Translations under genes and position numbers: made by a program
In this document: positions 23,766-35,200 of the stretch, piece after piece
Numbering within the stretch: position 1 is the first letter of the stretch
Layout of the letters: each line of letters starts with the position of its first letter
NCBI GenBank assembly: GCA_023078685.1
Contig: JALGAS010000010.1
Location: 1-64,000 of the forward strand
DNA length: 64,000 nt
Direction of reading: 5' to 3'
From: Neopestalotiopsis rosae
Lineage: Eukaryota > Ascomycota > Sordariomycetes > Amphisphaeriales > Sporocadaceae
The notes under the pieces: model-generated
The model's input: the letters and a program-made list of their open reading frames with translations, nothing else
Databases searched by the model: none
Told to the model about the DNA's origin: nothing

Positions 23766-23958
23766 ACGAGTTTGCATTGCAGCCATGTTACTAGAATGAT
23801 GTCGAATGTTGGCGTTTTAGGAATCTACAAGGATATGATTGCTTTTCGGAAGAAATACCCATAATATCAACAAATAAATTTTGAATTGAACAATAAATCC
23901 TGCCCTCTATATACAGCCATGTGACAGCACGTGTGTTCAGTAGTTGAAGATATAATCT

Positions 23959-25174
23959 CTATGCCTTGGCGGTCAGGTTTCCACCATTGACACTTGCCGG
24001 TCCACTCCACTGAAGCTCACTCGGCACAAGAGGCTGGATCAAATCGAGCCAGACTGTAGTGTACAGGCCAGGGCTGCCATCGACGGCGGTGCTGCCGGGC
24101 TCGAGACTGCCGAGCAGCGTCGAGTTCGTGCAGCAGGGGCTGTTGGAGCCCCAGAACGGACCAGCAGCCCATGCAGTCCAGCCAATGTATTCGGGGTTCT
24201 CAGCCATGTAGTTGACCATGTCTGGGACCATGGTCTGGCACGACGTCGAGTTGGAACCGCCAAACTCGGTAATGAACGCCTTGAGGTTGTTTTCCTATGT
24301 CTAGCTGTTAGTTTCAAACCATTTTGCACGAGTCTAGCATCTCATCACTAACCTTCAACCACGCAGTCAAGGCCGCCAAGTTGGTGGCCGGGTCCTGCAC
24401 GCACTCCAGGTGGGAGCCGGAAAAGTCCACATCCAAGTACTCGTGAATGTCGATTGCTGTGTTGTTCAGGGGGTCCACAAATTGATTCATGACTGCCGAA
24501 CTCGGGTCCGTACCCTCGGTCCACGCGTGTCCGCCAGTCCAGCTGTTGCCCGGCATAATGATCAGATTCGAAGCGTTTGCGGCACGAATACCATCAATGG
24601 CCGCCTGGTTGTTGGCGAGGACGAGCGAAGAAGCCATATCGTGCGGCTCATTCATGAGCCCAAAGATGACGCGCTCGTTGTCGGCAAACCGGGAGGCCAG
24701 CTCGCCCCAGAACTCGCCAAATTGCGCCGTTGTGGCGGCAGCTGAGTCCGACGTGTCGCCAATAATGCTGCCCGAGTATGGCTGGGAGCTGGGGTCATTG
24801 TAGCGCATGTAGTTGTGGGGATCCAGGATAGCATATGCCCCTTTGGTCAGGGTGACATAGTCAACAGCTTGCTTGAAGTAGTCGAAATGTGTCTCGTTAA
24901 AGGTAGCACCCAGTCCAGTGGCCGGCGGGTTCATGCGCTCGAGGAGAAAGGCGATGCGGAAAAGGTTGACCTTGTTCTGATCAACATGGACGTCCACGGC
25001 TGCCTCGCTGATGAATGAATAGTCGACACCAAATCGCCCTGGCAGACCAGTCCCTGGTGTAGCAGTCGCCGACCAGACTCCAAACTCGCCACCGGATTCA
25101 GCAACGCCGGCATAGTAGATTGTGGCCGACGCGCCAGATAGCAAGCAAGCCAGAGAAGCCGTTGGCAAATGCAT
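23959..25174 (-). CDS. Secreted GH5 endo-beta-1,4-glucanase (cellulase)
   Basis: Cleaves internal beta-1,4-glucan bonds. Two exons on the minus strand, 25174-24353 and 24294-23959, 385 residues; the intron has a GTTAGT donor and a CATAG acceptor. A signal peptide covers about residues 1-18. The catalytic acid is the Glu of GLMNEPHD (about residue 176) and the nucleophile is the Glu of ITEFGG (about 284), both standard for GH5; DPHNYMRY and DIHEYLD supply other active-site residues. It resembles GH5 subfamily 5, but has no cellulose-binding module or linker. Several NxS/T sites suggest glycosylation. It would act outside the cell on plant cell walls. Confidence 0.93.
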
Positions 25175-25822
25175 CTTGACAAGTACTTGGTAGTGAGAGC
25201 ACTAAACGATGAGAAATAAGATTAATCCGTCAAAGCGTGCGAGGTTGGGCGCAGGTTATATCTTCTAGTCATTGATCCAAACCCTGCAGGCCTTCCATCC
25301 TTGGGAGTGAAGGTCATATTGAATCAGACGCTTCCAAGTCAGTTTTCCGCCTATAACGTGATGAGGAATGGAGTGCCAAGCTCCGTTCCTGCTTTTATTG
25401 TATACCCTGCCCCATGTCTATTGCAGATCTACGCTATATAAGTGTCACAAAAGGTGGTGGTACTGGCACTTCAAGTTCGGTAGCCGGGAAGTCTCCCCGA
25501 CATCACCTGTGGACGAATGTCCTGTGCATCCTACAACTGTGTACAGAGCACGGCGTACCTGCTCGGAGCCCATGATGGATGCGGGACGGATATGCGACCG
25601 TTGGCCAAAAACACTGGGCCTAGGTGGAATACGGCACGGGGCAGTTGGCTCCGTACCGAATCGGTGGGTGAGCCACGCAAAGCCAATGCCGACGGCCAAT
25701 CTGGCTGAGGCAAACTAATCCCTGCGACCAGGGTCCTGAACAAGATGAGCATTCAACGGATCACCTTTGGGACCGATCCAAAAATTGGTGTTCTACAAAT
25801 TCGGCGGTGCGGATGTAACTCA
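25175..25822. promoter_or_regulatory. Promoter region of the GH5 gene and PGS1 3' end
   Basis: About 650 bases between the start of the GH5 gene and the stop of the next minus-strand gene. It must contain the glucanase promoter and the PGS1 terminator. I could not identify a clear regulator-binding cluster by eye. Confidence 0.4.
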
Positions 25823-27463
25823 TTATAGTGCGCCGCCGACAGCCTTGACAATCCACATGGCTATCCGGACGTGAAGGCCGACTCGCCGTTCGGTCTTTGC
25901 AAAGTCGTCTAGGGACACTGGCTTGGCATAGTCCTGCAACCAGTTCTTCTCGGCTCCGAGCCTCTGTTTCAACTCGGCGTTCTCGGTGATAATAAGCGCT
26001 CCGGCCTCCAAATCATGGGTGTAGCTACGCTTCGTATAGTTTGAACTTCCAATAATGCTAATGGACGGGTCCGACTCTTTTGGTAGAGTAATCCAAAGAC
26101 CCTTTGCGTGATATGTCCATCCTTCCGGTTCGCCAACTGTGCCTTTGCGCCACTCCTTCAGTACGATAGCGGCATCGCGCTTTTGGCGATGGATCGCGTC
26201 CAGGAAGCGCCGTGCGAGCAAAGTGTAAGCATCTGGCAACATCCCTGACACGCCCTTGGAGCCATAGAAGCCATTCGCTTGGGGCGACGCAGTGATGACG
26301 GTGCAGTTCGACGATGCGGTAGACATCAAAAGATTGGTCAACGAGGGAGCTGGGTTGAAGTAGCCCGCAGTGAATGTCCATGAGGAACCAGCATACTGAG
26401 AATCTGCCAATGTCCTGAGAACATGAGTTACTGCCGGCAACTCTGTCGATGAGTTGGGTGATAGTAACTGCGAGAGCTGCGCAAGCATATAAATCGTAGT
26501 GTCTGGGGCCGAACTTCCCGGTTTGGGCGCAAGGGTAGCCTGTTGTGTGGATATGAGGCCGCTCAAGGTTGTCGTCGAGTCTGATATGAATTGCTTCGGG
26601 TTGTCCAGGGGCGAAGGAGCGGCGTTGGTAGTAGGCCAGACCAGCTTGAAACCAGATGGTTCCTGACTGGGCTCTACCAAGAAGCTGAGTGATGTGACGC
26701 CCTGATAGAGTCGGTCAAAGTATTGTGTGATATCGGCCGACGAGAAGAGATGGTAACGATCCTGACGATTGCTGAAGTAGTCGGACGACAAGTTTGCGCC
26801 AGAGAGGATTATTTCGTCGTCAATGCCGTAGAGTTTCATGTGTTGCAATCCCCAGCCCTCGTTAATTCTCTTTGGTATATGTTTCTTTCTGAGTCCAGTA
26901 AGATTTGGCGTGTGATACATGCGTATCTCGACTCGCTCGGGTCCAAATTCGGTGATCAAGGGCGCCAGCAGTGACGCGCATGATGCGTTGGGTGCCTCTC
27001 GTGTTCCTCGCAACGCATCGGTCAGGATACTCAATTTTAGCTCGGGATTCGCCTTTAGAGCTTCGTGTAATGTTGCGATCTGTCCATCAGTTAGGACCGC
27101 TCACTCTGGGCAAGAAATTAGACCAAAAAGTACCAGTTCCTTCTCAGTCTTTCCTATGTATAGAGTCGACAAAAAGATTCTCCTCTTTGCGCCGCGTATC
27201 TTTGACTTGAGCGTTTCGTAGAAATCGGTAGGGGTTTGAATCACTTGGATCTGTGACCCGTGTATCTTGAACGAGGGAGCAATCTTGTCGAGCTCATTGG
27301 TAAAGGGCGCCAACATGCCGACTGAGTTGGTTGTGCTACCTGCCGGAGCAGAGCTGGCTGGCATTGAATAGCGTCGACGCTGGATCTTGCCGCATCGTGG
27401 TAAACTTCGTGATATTGCTGGTCGCAATGTCCTAGCACATGGTCCTACAGTCCTTGCAAACAT
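25823..27463 (-). CDS. PGS1: Phosphatidylglycerophosphate synthase (PLD family)
   Basis: CDP-diacylglycerol-glycerol-3-phosphate 3-phosphatidyltransferase, which makes phosphatidylglycerophosphate, the committed step to cardiolipin in mitochondria. Two exons on the minus strand, 27463-27134 and 27079-25823, 528 residues; the 54-base intron has GTACTT and GGACAG ends with a CTAAC branch. The first 35 residues are basic and Ser-rich (RTVGPCARTLRPAISRS), a likely presequence. Two phospholipase D-type HKD motifs are present: QHMKLYGID near residue 191 and YHAKGLWI near 434. SGANLSSDYF and SNYTKRSYTHDLEAG are the typical segments following each. Length and two-motif layout match the yeast Pgs1 family. 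It is head-to-head with the complex I gene at 27835. Confidence 0.94.
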
Positions 27464-27834
27464 TGCAGAGGGTCAGGAAGAGATGCAATGTGCTGACAGC
27501 TCAAGACGTCATAATAATAATGGACCAGGGAAATCAGATCTGGATAGCTTCCTCAATTTCCCCCAATCTGTTATCGGAAACCGCGAACCGCGACTTTTTG
27601 GAGGGAGCTCGGGCCATCCAAGCTGGCTTGGCTGGGTGGTTCCTGCTGCAGTAATTGAGTGACGGTGACTTGCAGGCACCTGGTTTGGCGCCCCACTACT
27701 AGAACAGCCAATCGTCGTCCGAGGAATTACCGACCGGAGCTTTGGAGGTCAATCGACGTTCGCCAAACAGTCAAGCCTCAAGCGATCAGAGAGACGGGAG
27801 AGAGCTGTCAATCAGCAATTGAGCTTCGCCCATC
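27464..27834. promoter_or_regulatory. Shared divergent promoter of two mitochondrial genes
   Basis: The 371 bases between the ATGs of PGS1 (minus) and the NDUFA12 homologue (plus). Nothing else fits in, so the two promoters must overlap or adjoin. No specific binding site was identified. Confidence 0.6.
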
Positions 27835-28557
27835 ATGTCGACCATTGGAAGAACGATCCGAAACTTTTGGAAGGTTGGAGTCAAGGTAATTAGGGACATT
27901 TCTGGCCGGCCATTGGAACGATTGATTGCTGACATTTGATTGCGCGACAGGACTACTTCCACCAGATGAACGTATGCAATTCACATCTTCCCCAGCTTCG
28001 AACCGCGTCTTGCGAGCGAATTAGCAATCTGACTCTTGGCTCTTGCCTACTAGTACATCGGTGATACCAAGGCTGGTACCTTTGTCGGCGCGGATAGATT
28101 CGGCAACAAGTACTTTGAGAACAGCGAGGAGCTGCCGCGTATGTGAACATCCATCACCATCACCAGACTGAAAGGAGGATGATGAGGGCGGGAAAAACGA
28201 AAGGCACAGGGCTGACGCAGTAATAATGCTCCTTAGTTCGAACACGATGGGTGGACTACGCAAAGCACGACTATGATGCTGCCCAGATTGAGCCCGGCTG
28301 GCACGCCTGGATGTCGCACGCTGTCGACAAGCCTCCTTCTCAGGACGCCACCCTCGCATACTCGCGCCGGCTCTGGGAGGACAAGGACGCTCAGACGATT
28401 CCTAACCACACAATGACAAGAGGCGCATACAAGCCGTACAACACGTAAGTTGAGGGGATTCGGAGCTGGCTTTGAAGAATGGTACTTAATGCTAATAATG
28501 TGTAGCGTCAAGCCGAAGCACTCTGCCTGGGAGCCGGTCGCTGCCCCAAGGCAATAA
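27835..28557 (+). CDS. Complex I subunit NDUFA12 (B17.2) homologue
   Basis: Accessory subunit of mitochondrial NADH:ubiquinone oxidoreductase. Five exons, 27835-27885, 27951-27971, 28054-28138, 28237-28444, 28506-28557, totalling 417 bases and 138 residues; all introns are GT-AG, and exon 2 is a 21-base microexon (DYFHQMN). Family blocks are YIGDTKAGTFVGADRFGNKY, RTRWVDYAKHDYDAAQ, IEPGWHAWMSH and the C-terminal TRGAYKPYNT...KPKHSAWEP. The length equals that of other fungal members. Because of its small exons the gene is easily missed; no single exon exceeds 70 codons. Confidence 0.93.
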
Positions 28558-30808
28558 ATTTGGTTGGGCAGAAAGGCGAGATCAATTGTATATAACGAGT
28601 ACCATTTGACATTGCTAAAGACAAAGAAAATTCAGAATCATCTAGAGTTTGTCGCCCCTCCATTGCGGCATGCGCTATCATGCCTCAGATGATGGTCAAA
28701 GATCCATGATAGAAGAAAAGATTCACCAATTCATTTAATGCTATACCAACCCGCGGACCGAATGACATTGTGGATGAGCTCAGGACACAGACTGCTGACA
28801 AGTTTGATGACAAGTTTGATGACGACCTCACTTCGTGTTTTGGCACTTGCATCTTTCCACTCCGAAGGGACTCTTCTTGATCCTCTGACATAGCTCATGC
28901 AAGCAAAGATTCCTGCTAATTTCTCACCCGTCGATGGGTAAAGAGCTAGCAATAGGACCAGGCAAAGAAATGAACATGATCCAATATTTCCCACCCAGAT
29001 GAACTAGCTCTTCTTATTGCCGACCAGTCCGACTTACGCTCGAGTGGAATATGAGTGATGGGGTTTGCCACTGTTTAGTTTTATACTGATGTTCGATTTC
29101 GGCGGGCACCCAATTGACTAAAAACGACAATATGGTATAATCCTTCGCTCGTGGGATGTTCGGACCCGTAGCATTATCGAAAGATCAACACCATGTCATG
29201 ACTGTGCCAAATCCGAATCGATCTGCAATGAAGATATGACTTGAGATTGGGCTCTGGTCGAATTCACTTAGGAGAGAATGTTGGAGATACGAGATAAGTG
29301 CTACCAGAGGGGATAATGGCCGACGAAATTTCCTAGTATGCTTCGCGCGGACGGCCATGCGGACATATTGTGTAGGTTATGATTGCATACACTCAGCGAT
29401 GATGGTGGCCTTGAAGATGGTCTTGTTGCTATGACGATTTTCTCTCAACGTGTGGATGGAATTCATCTAGTATGAATAAGGTCCTGCCCAACTGGGGATA
29501 TTTCGAAAACAATTCCTGATCCCAACAATGCGCCAGTGTGCCAGTGACCGCGCAGGTAAGCTAGGGGGTCGCCGGCTCACGATCGACTGGTGAGAACAGA
29601 CATGTTTCCAGTGTCCACTACTCCCAAGCGGGAGTTGATCCGGAAAACGGGTCTTCGCCCACAGGTACTATGGATGTTCCATTAACCAACGTACCTATCA
29701 GGAGTCTTGAAAAATAGTTACTAGTATGTATCATACAGTAGTGGTTGCGAGGAACCTCGCAAGCAAGACTTTTTTCTTTCTCTTATTCCGTCTATTTGCG
29801 ACAACTTTGTGGATGAATAATCTACCCAACCCTTGCGCTCTTGAATCGACTAGACCTTAAATGTGCTTTCCCCTTCTCATGATTACTCATTCATGCCTTA
29901 TGGTCCCCATCCATATCCATTCAATATTTTCAAGGAACTATAAGTCTAATTTTACTTGATGCCCACTCTTCTGGTGGTCTTCGGAAATGGGCTACATCCT
30001 CGAGACTGTTGTTCAGAGACCAATATTCTACTGTTATTATAGCATGAATACTTCTGCGGGGACTTCTAAAAATGCAGGCCAGTTCATGCCATGGAAAAAG
30101 ACTCGTCCATATAAGCGTTAGAGGAACTATAGTCTCTCATGAGAGTAAGACCCCGAGACGTGCTAAGTAATGATGCGGCTTTGACCATGTTGGATCGCGG
30201 TCCTGAGTAGATGTAGTAGTAGTAGCAGCAGCAGTAGTGTACGCCTTGTATAGCCAGTCTTTGATTTGCGGCTCAAGAGATAATTCATTACAAGGATCAA
30301 ACCCGTGAAGCCCCATCATTCCAAATAATGGTATAATTTGGTAATCATTGCCCACGAGAACGTGGCTGTAGCATGTACAAGAGTCGAGGTTCTTCGAGGA
30401 ACAAAGTCTTGATTTGTGTAATTTGATTCAGTCCGGCATCGTGTGTCGTCGAACCCCAGCGCTAAATGATTAAAAAAAAGACGGCCTTGATGTAGGCCAG
30501 GTATAATGATAAGATGGATATAATGTCGCCCTTTTCCCCCCTTTGATGACTGCGCCGCACAACCCAATGGAGGGGGATGCAGTAAGAAAAGGATCTCGCA
30601 AGACCTCTTTTAAGATCTTGTATGATGACAAAAGAAACGAGATCCCTTTTTTTCTTTCCCGTGCCCTTCCCAGAACCCAGAAGAAGAATTGATATTACAC
30701 AAGCCTGGTTTTATTCCTCATTTCTCGTGAAATTTCTCTTTTCTTTGTTGAACGCCGCTTTGCGAAATTAAAATGTGACACGCGAAAATATTGATCGCCC
30801 TTTGAATT
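28558..30808. other. Intergenic region
   Basis: About 2.25 kb without a recognised gene. A perfect 13-base tandem duplication (GACAAGTTTGATG type) lies at about 28797-28823, and a TAG/CAG trinucleotide run at about 30208-30238. The minus-strand genes on the right side end into this region. Confidence 0.5.
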
Positions 30809-32249
30809 TTACTGGTGATGGCTGATGTCAATCTGTCGGCTGACGACGATGCCGCCGGCGCCAAAGGACCCGCCGGCGGCCGCGCTGCCGCCCTCCATGA
30901 TGTGCTTCTGGCTCTCGCCGTCGCTCGACAGGGAGCTACGGTCATTGCCGACAATCTGCGTCGAGGTGGCCATGGACGGCTTCTCCTTGATCGAGTGCAT
31001 GGTGCCCATCTCGTAGCCCGGGTCAAAGGATCGGTAGGGGTGCGTGGCCTTGCTGGGCAGGCCGTTGGGCGTCATGCCGCTGGGCGCCGTCTGGCCGCTG
31101 GAGCCGCCCAGGCCGAGGACGCGGCGGAAGAGGGGGCGCAGGGTCGAGAGGTTGCCGACAAACATTCCGATGCCGTTCTCGGCGTATCCCCAAATAACAA
31201 TGTTGGCCAAGCCGTCTATAGGTCTCACGTTAGTATGTGATGGAATGATTCGTGCTTTGCGTGACTGATGTATATCAACTTACACAAGTATTCAGTAGCT
31301 GATGTCAGGTTGACCGTGTACTTGAGACGGATACAAGCACTGATGGAGGCGCTGGAGAAAAGGATTGTTAGTCGTAGGCCCTTGTCATCCTTCTTGCATG
31401 TACTCCGTGACTTACAAGATACCCAGTCCCAGGATAGCACCGACGGATAGCTTGGCGTTGGTGTTCATCTTGACATTCCACAGCAGGGGAATGGGCATGA
31501 GTGCGGTAGCCCAATCGGTAAAAATGTTGACGGCCGTGGTCGCATAGTAAATATCGGCCAAAATGTAACTGGCGTTGCAGGTTCCCACGTTTGTCCAAGC
31601 GGCGGAAACTGGTGCGCACTGGAAGATGATGTAAAAGGCCGCGATCGCGTTCATGGTGGTGAAAAGAGCCATGATGCCGTACTGGCACCACACGAACCAT
31701 GATCTGTTCTCGGCAATTCGGACCAGCATGAAAGAGATACTGAGCTTGACGGGAATGATCGTGACACAGTAGAACACCTCGAAAAGGAAAAACCACTATG
31801 GAACCGTTAGTATGACAGTGCCGTTATGACAAGGCTGTTGTCTACTGACAAATAGTCCGTTGGTCTGGTACTTGACGTTTTCCTCCAGTTCAAGTCTCCA
31901 TTGGTGTATACCGACGCCGTTGAATGCCGCGGTGGCGCATGCTATCGTTAATATCAAAAGAGGAAACTAGGTCGAGTCAGACTGGTGTTGTTCGTTACGA
32001 GTTTTCGAGTGTTGTTGGAACATACTGCGGCCACTGTCATCAACCAGTCCTCCATTCCCCAACTGCCTCTCGTAATTCGTGTATAAACTCTCAGGCCAAA
32101 TGTGAGGTAGGCCAGCACGGCGATAGTGATAACTGTGCCGAAGACATGAGGCGAATCATCCTGTTATTGTTTGTGAGCATGTTTCCTCTTTCTCTTGGTC
32201 AAGTCCAGCCGTGACGACTACGGGGTATTCGTACCATAAAGATGGCCAT
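30809..32249 (-). CDS. Fungal rhodopsin-like seven-helix membrane protein
   Basis: Six exons on the minus strand: 32249-32235, 32160-32026, 31966-31850, 31795-31416, 31351-31284, 31215-30809; total 1122 bases, 373 residues. Exon 1 is only 15 bases (MAIFM) and joins to DDSPHVFGTV. The body has seven hydrophobic helices with family features: GMEDWLMTVAAF after helix 2, LFEVFYCVTIIPVKLSISF, CAPVSAAWTNVGTCN with the two extracellular cysteines, IFTDWATALMPIPLLW and the ENGIGMFVGNLSTLRPLF end. This is the large fungal rhodopsin/SAT-like family of plasma-membrane proteins. There is no CFEM domain in front. The cytosolic tail of about 90 residues is Ser/Gly-rich. The ligand and role are unknown. Confidence 0.88.
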
Positions 32250-35200
32250 CTTTGCTGTAATATTTCGAGTAGACAACGAAACGACTGGGACAAAAAGAGC
32301 AAAACAAACTAAAATTCCAGCGTCCGCAATGGACGGTGCGGGAGGACAGACTAAAAATGCAACGGCAAAAGAATCGACGGGAACGAAAAAAGTAAAAAGA
32401 GAGCAAGTGGACGTTCGTCTCAAGAAAGAAGAGAGATCCTGGGGAACCGTGACGCTTTCAAATCCACATTGTGGTTCTTTCTTATGGAGAGGGAAACCGT
32501 TTGACAGCGTTACACCCCTTTCACAATCGACTAGTTATGAAGCTGGTTCTGGTTCTGGTGGAACCTTCTTTCTTGCCTGGGCCGGTTTCTAATACCAGGC
32601 AGCCTGGCTGTTGTGACCCCGGGATCCTGGGTTATATGTAGTGTATGCAGACGATCCCTGGAAAACTACATGAAGGGGACCGTCTGCTGGCCTCGCAGCA
32701 ACAAAAGATTCAGATCAAAAGACAACCCACAAGTGGCGTACTGGCGGCCGCGGGAGGACGGGTTATGGATTATGGTAGCCGTAGTCTGGGACCGAGATGA
32801 TCCAGGCCGGGGTGGTTTAGTCTCTGGAGTCTGCGACGACCCAGGAATGGTAATCGTCTCGCGTCAGTGTCGAGTCCCCTAGTTGACCTGTGGTGTATAT
32901 CCAATTCTGCCAGACTACTACATACATAGTACAGAATGGAAACCTTGATGAGTCTAAACCAAGTATTACTGCCCTATTCGGGGTCTTGACATGTTAGTGC
33001 AAGACCGTCTCGCTGGGAAATTCCTAGGCTCCATAGCAAGGTCTCCATACACCGCAAGATGCGCATAATATATTGCTCCATTCAGTGTCTCGTCCGCAGG
33101 CGATCCCTAGTACCTCCCAAGGTACATAGTATAACAAACCGGGCGACTAGGTCCAGACTGCCAGTCCCCTGACTAGACTAGGCCTGCTTGCTGGAAGCGC
33201 GCATCCGAAGCCGCGAGGCCGAATATGTAAGTGCCTTGTTTAGTCATGATTATAGGAGCAGTAGCATTTGTATCAAAGTATTTTGAGTTTCGATGCCAGA
33301 CACGCACGACAATTCTGATGGTTCAGATCCATGGATGGAAGATCTCACTTCACAGACTTTTGTGTCCGGTCTGACCCTCTTCATGCTCACGGACATGCAT
33401 TGTTGGTTGAGTCAAAATCCATCTTTTTTGCTCATTGTGGGCGCCGAGGCGGGTTTGCATGTAACCTAGACTAATGTGGCAGGGTTGGCTGGCAACAAAA
33501 GGGCTCCATATTCTTTTAACATTCAGCCACTTGCATCGTTGCGCTACTGGCGACTACTCCCGGGAAGACCGCGGCTCGCAAAATTCCGTAGTGGATTTTA
33601 GAGACGGTCTCTGCTGCTAGTAACACTCATTATCACTCTCTCTGCGTCGTCCGCTACAGAAAAACAATCATGGCGTCTTGGCAGGGCGACTGCTCCATCT
33701 TACTCAGGTCTTACTGTAGTACTACTACAGTACACAGATCCCTCGCAACAGGGTTTTGTTACCGGTGTTTTCTTTCCACCGTCCGCCGTACCGCACTCAA
33801 GTGCCACTTATTTCTCGTGGGAGAGGCATCCGGCGGCCCCCCGGTGGGAGATATGTTACCTACATACTGGAGTCGTGTTGCTTCGAATGTTTCTGGAAGA
33901 CTGGGCATAGTGCTAAGCTACATCTAAGCATCTTAAGCGACGATGGATTCTAGATTTCAGCCCGGGGATGCCCCTCACTTTTATTGACTGAACCCTCCAG
34001 GTCTTGAAAGCTGAATAACATCTAGTTTAGGATCACGAACTAGTAGTAACACTCTATTCCGTATATGTAGATTTCTTAGTCACAAGGCCGCGTAGTGTTT
34101 CTTGCCTCCCCTCATTCCAGCCACTTTACCAGTAGATGAGTTTTCAGATGCCGCGTCAAAGCAGATGGGCATCCTGAGACTGGCACTTCGGGTTGACATC
34201 TGCCAGGAGAGGATGACAAGAGGAGCCTCGAAGCCTCGACAAATAGTAATTGGTGCAAAAACAGTTCGTGCCTCGGGATTGGAAAACTACGGTTTCACGG
34301 ACGATAATTCAATACCGCCAAACGATACACTCCCCAAACTCGTCCGGTTCAGTGAATTGTCAACTAGCCTTAACAGATATGAGATCGGCAGAGATACGTT
34401 TAGTTCATTCTAGGCATCGCCAAGAGTGTCCTAACAACGTTGATCCGATTGGGGTCCTGGGCAAATTTGATCAATCGTGCTGTATCTAGCCATATTTGGT
34501 GTGTGTTGCGTGGCGCCGGCAGCAGTTTCTCTGCCCTTTACCAAGCAGTTGGGACCCTTAAAGAGAAAATAGAACAATGATTATCGAGGGCAACTCCACC
34601 GCTTGATCACTTGAACTGCGCTGATCAAGACAGGTACGGGCGAAGTGATTACCTATACGATCGAGCCCGGTGATCAGGGTAATTACACCATAGCAACAAC
34701 TCTTATTGTCATCATCTGCTTTGTCTATTTCGTTTTCTTCCTTTTGATTTGGGGGAGCTCTGCTGGTATACTGCCCCGTGCAAACATTGCAGTGCGGTGG
34801 ATTGGCAGGCTGAGTTGCATCAAAGTGGTTCCACCTCATGCTGATGGCAAATGGAAAGAAGTAGAGTCCTGGACTGCGGGAGATTGAAACGAGCCCCTGA
34901 CGATGGCCTCCAGAGGCAGACCTGGCAGTGAGGTGAATGAGCAGCCCGATATTGAACCAATGATCGTGCAATTACCGTCCGATATTATTACGGTACGTAG
35001 AGGGAAGGGTCTCTATTTTTTTTTTCCTGCTAGTGTTTTTGTATCGTAGACGGTTTTAACGTCGGCAATATTCTTCCTACCACTCGGGAGCCCGGGTAGT
35101 GCCCTGGTCGCCACTGCATTCTCTCTCCACTCTATTCGTCGCTGTCAGCACCGGGGGGTAACTTTTTTTGCGGGTAAACCCCCACCAAATAGCAGTCGTC

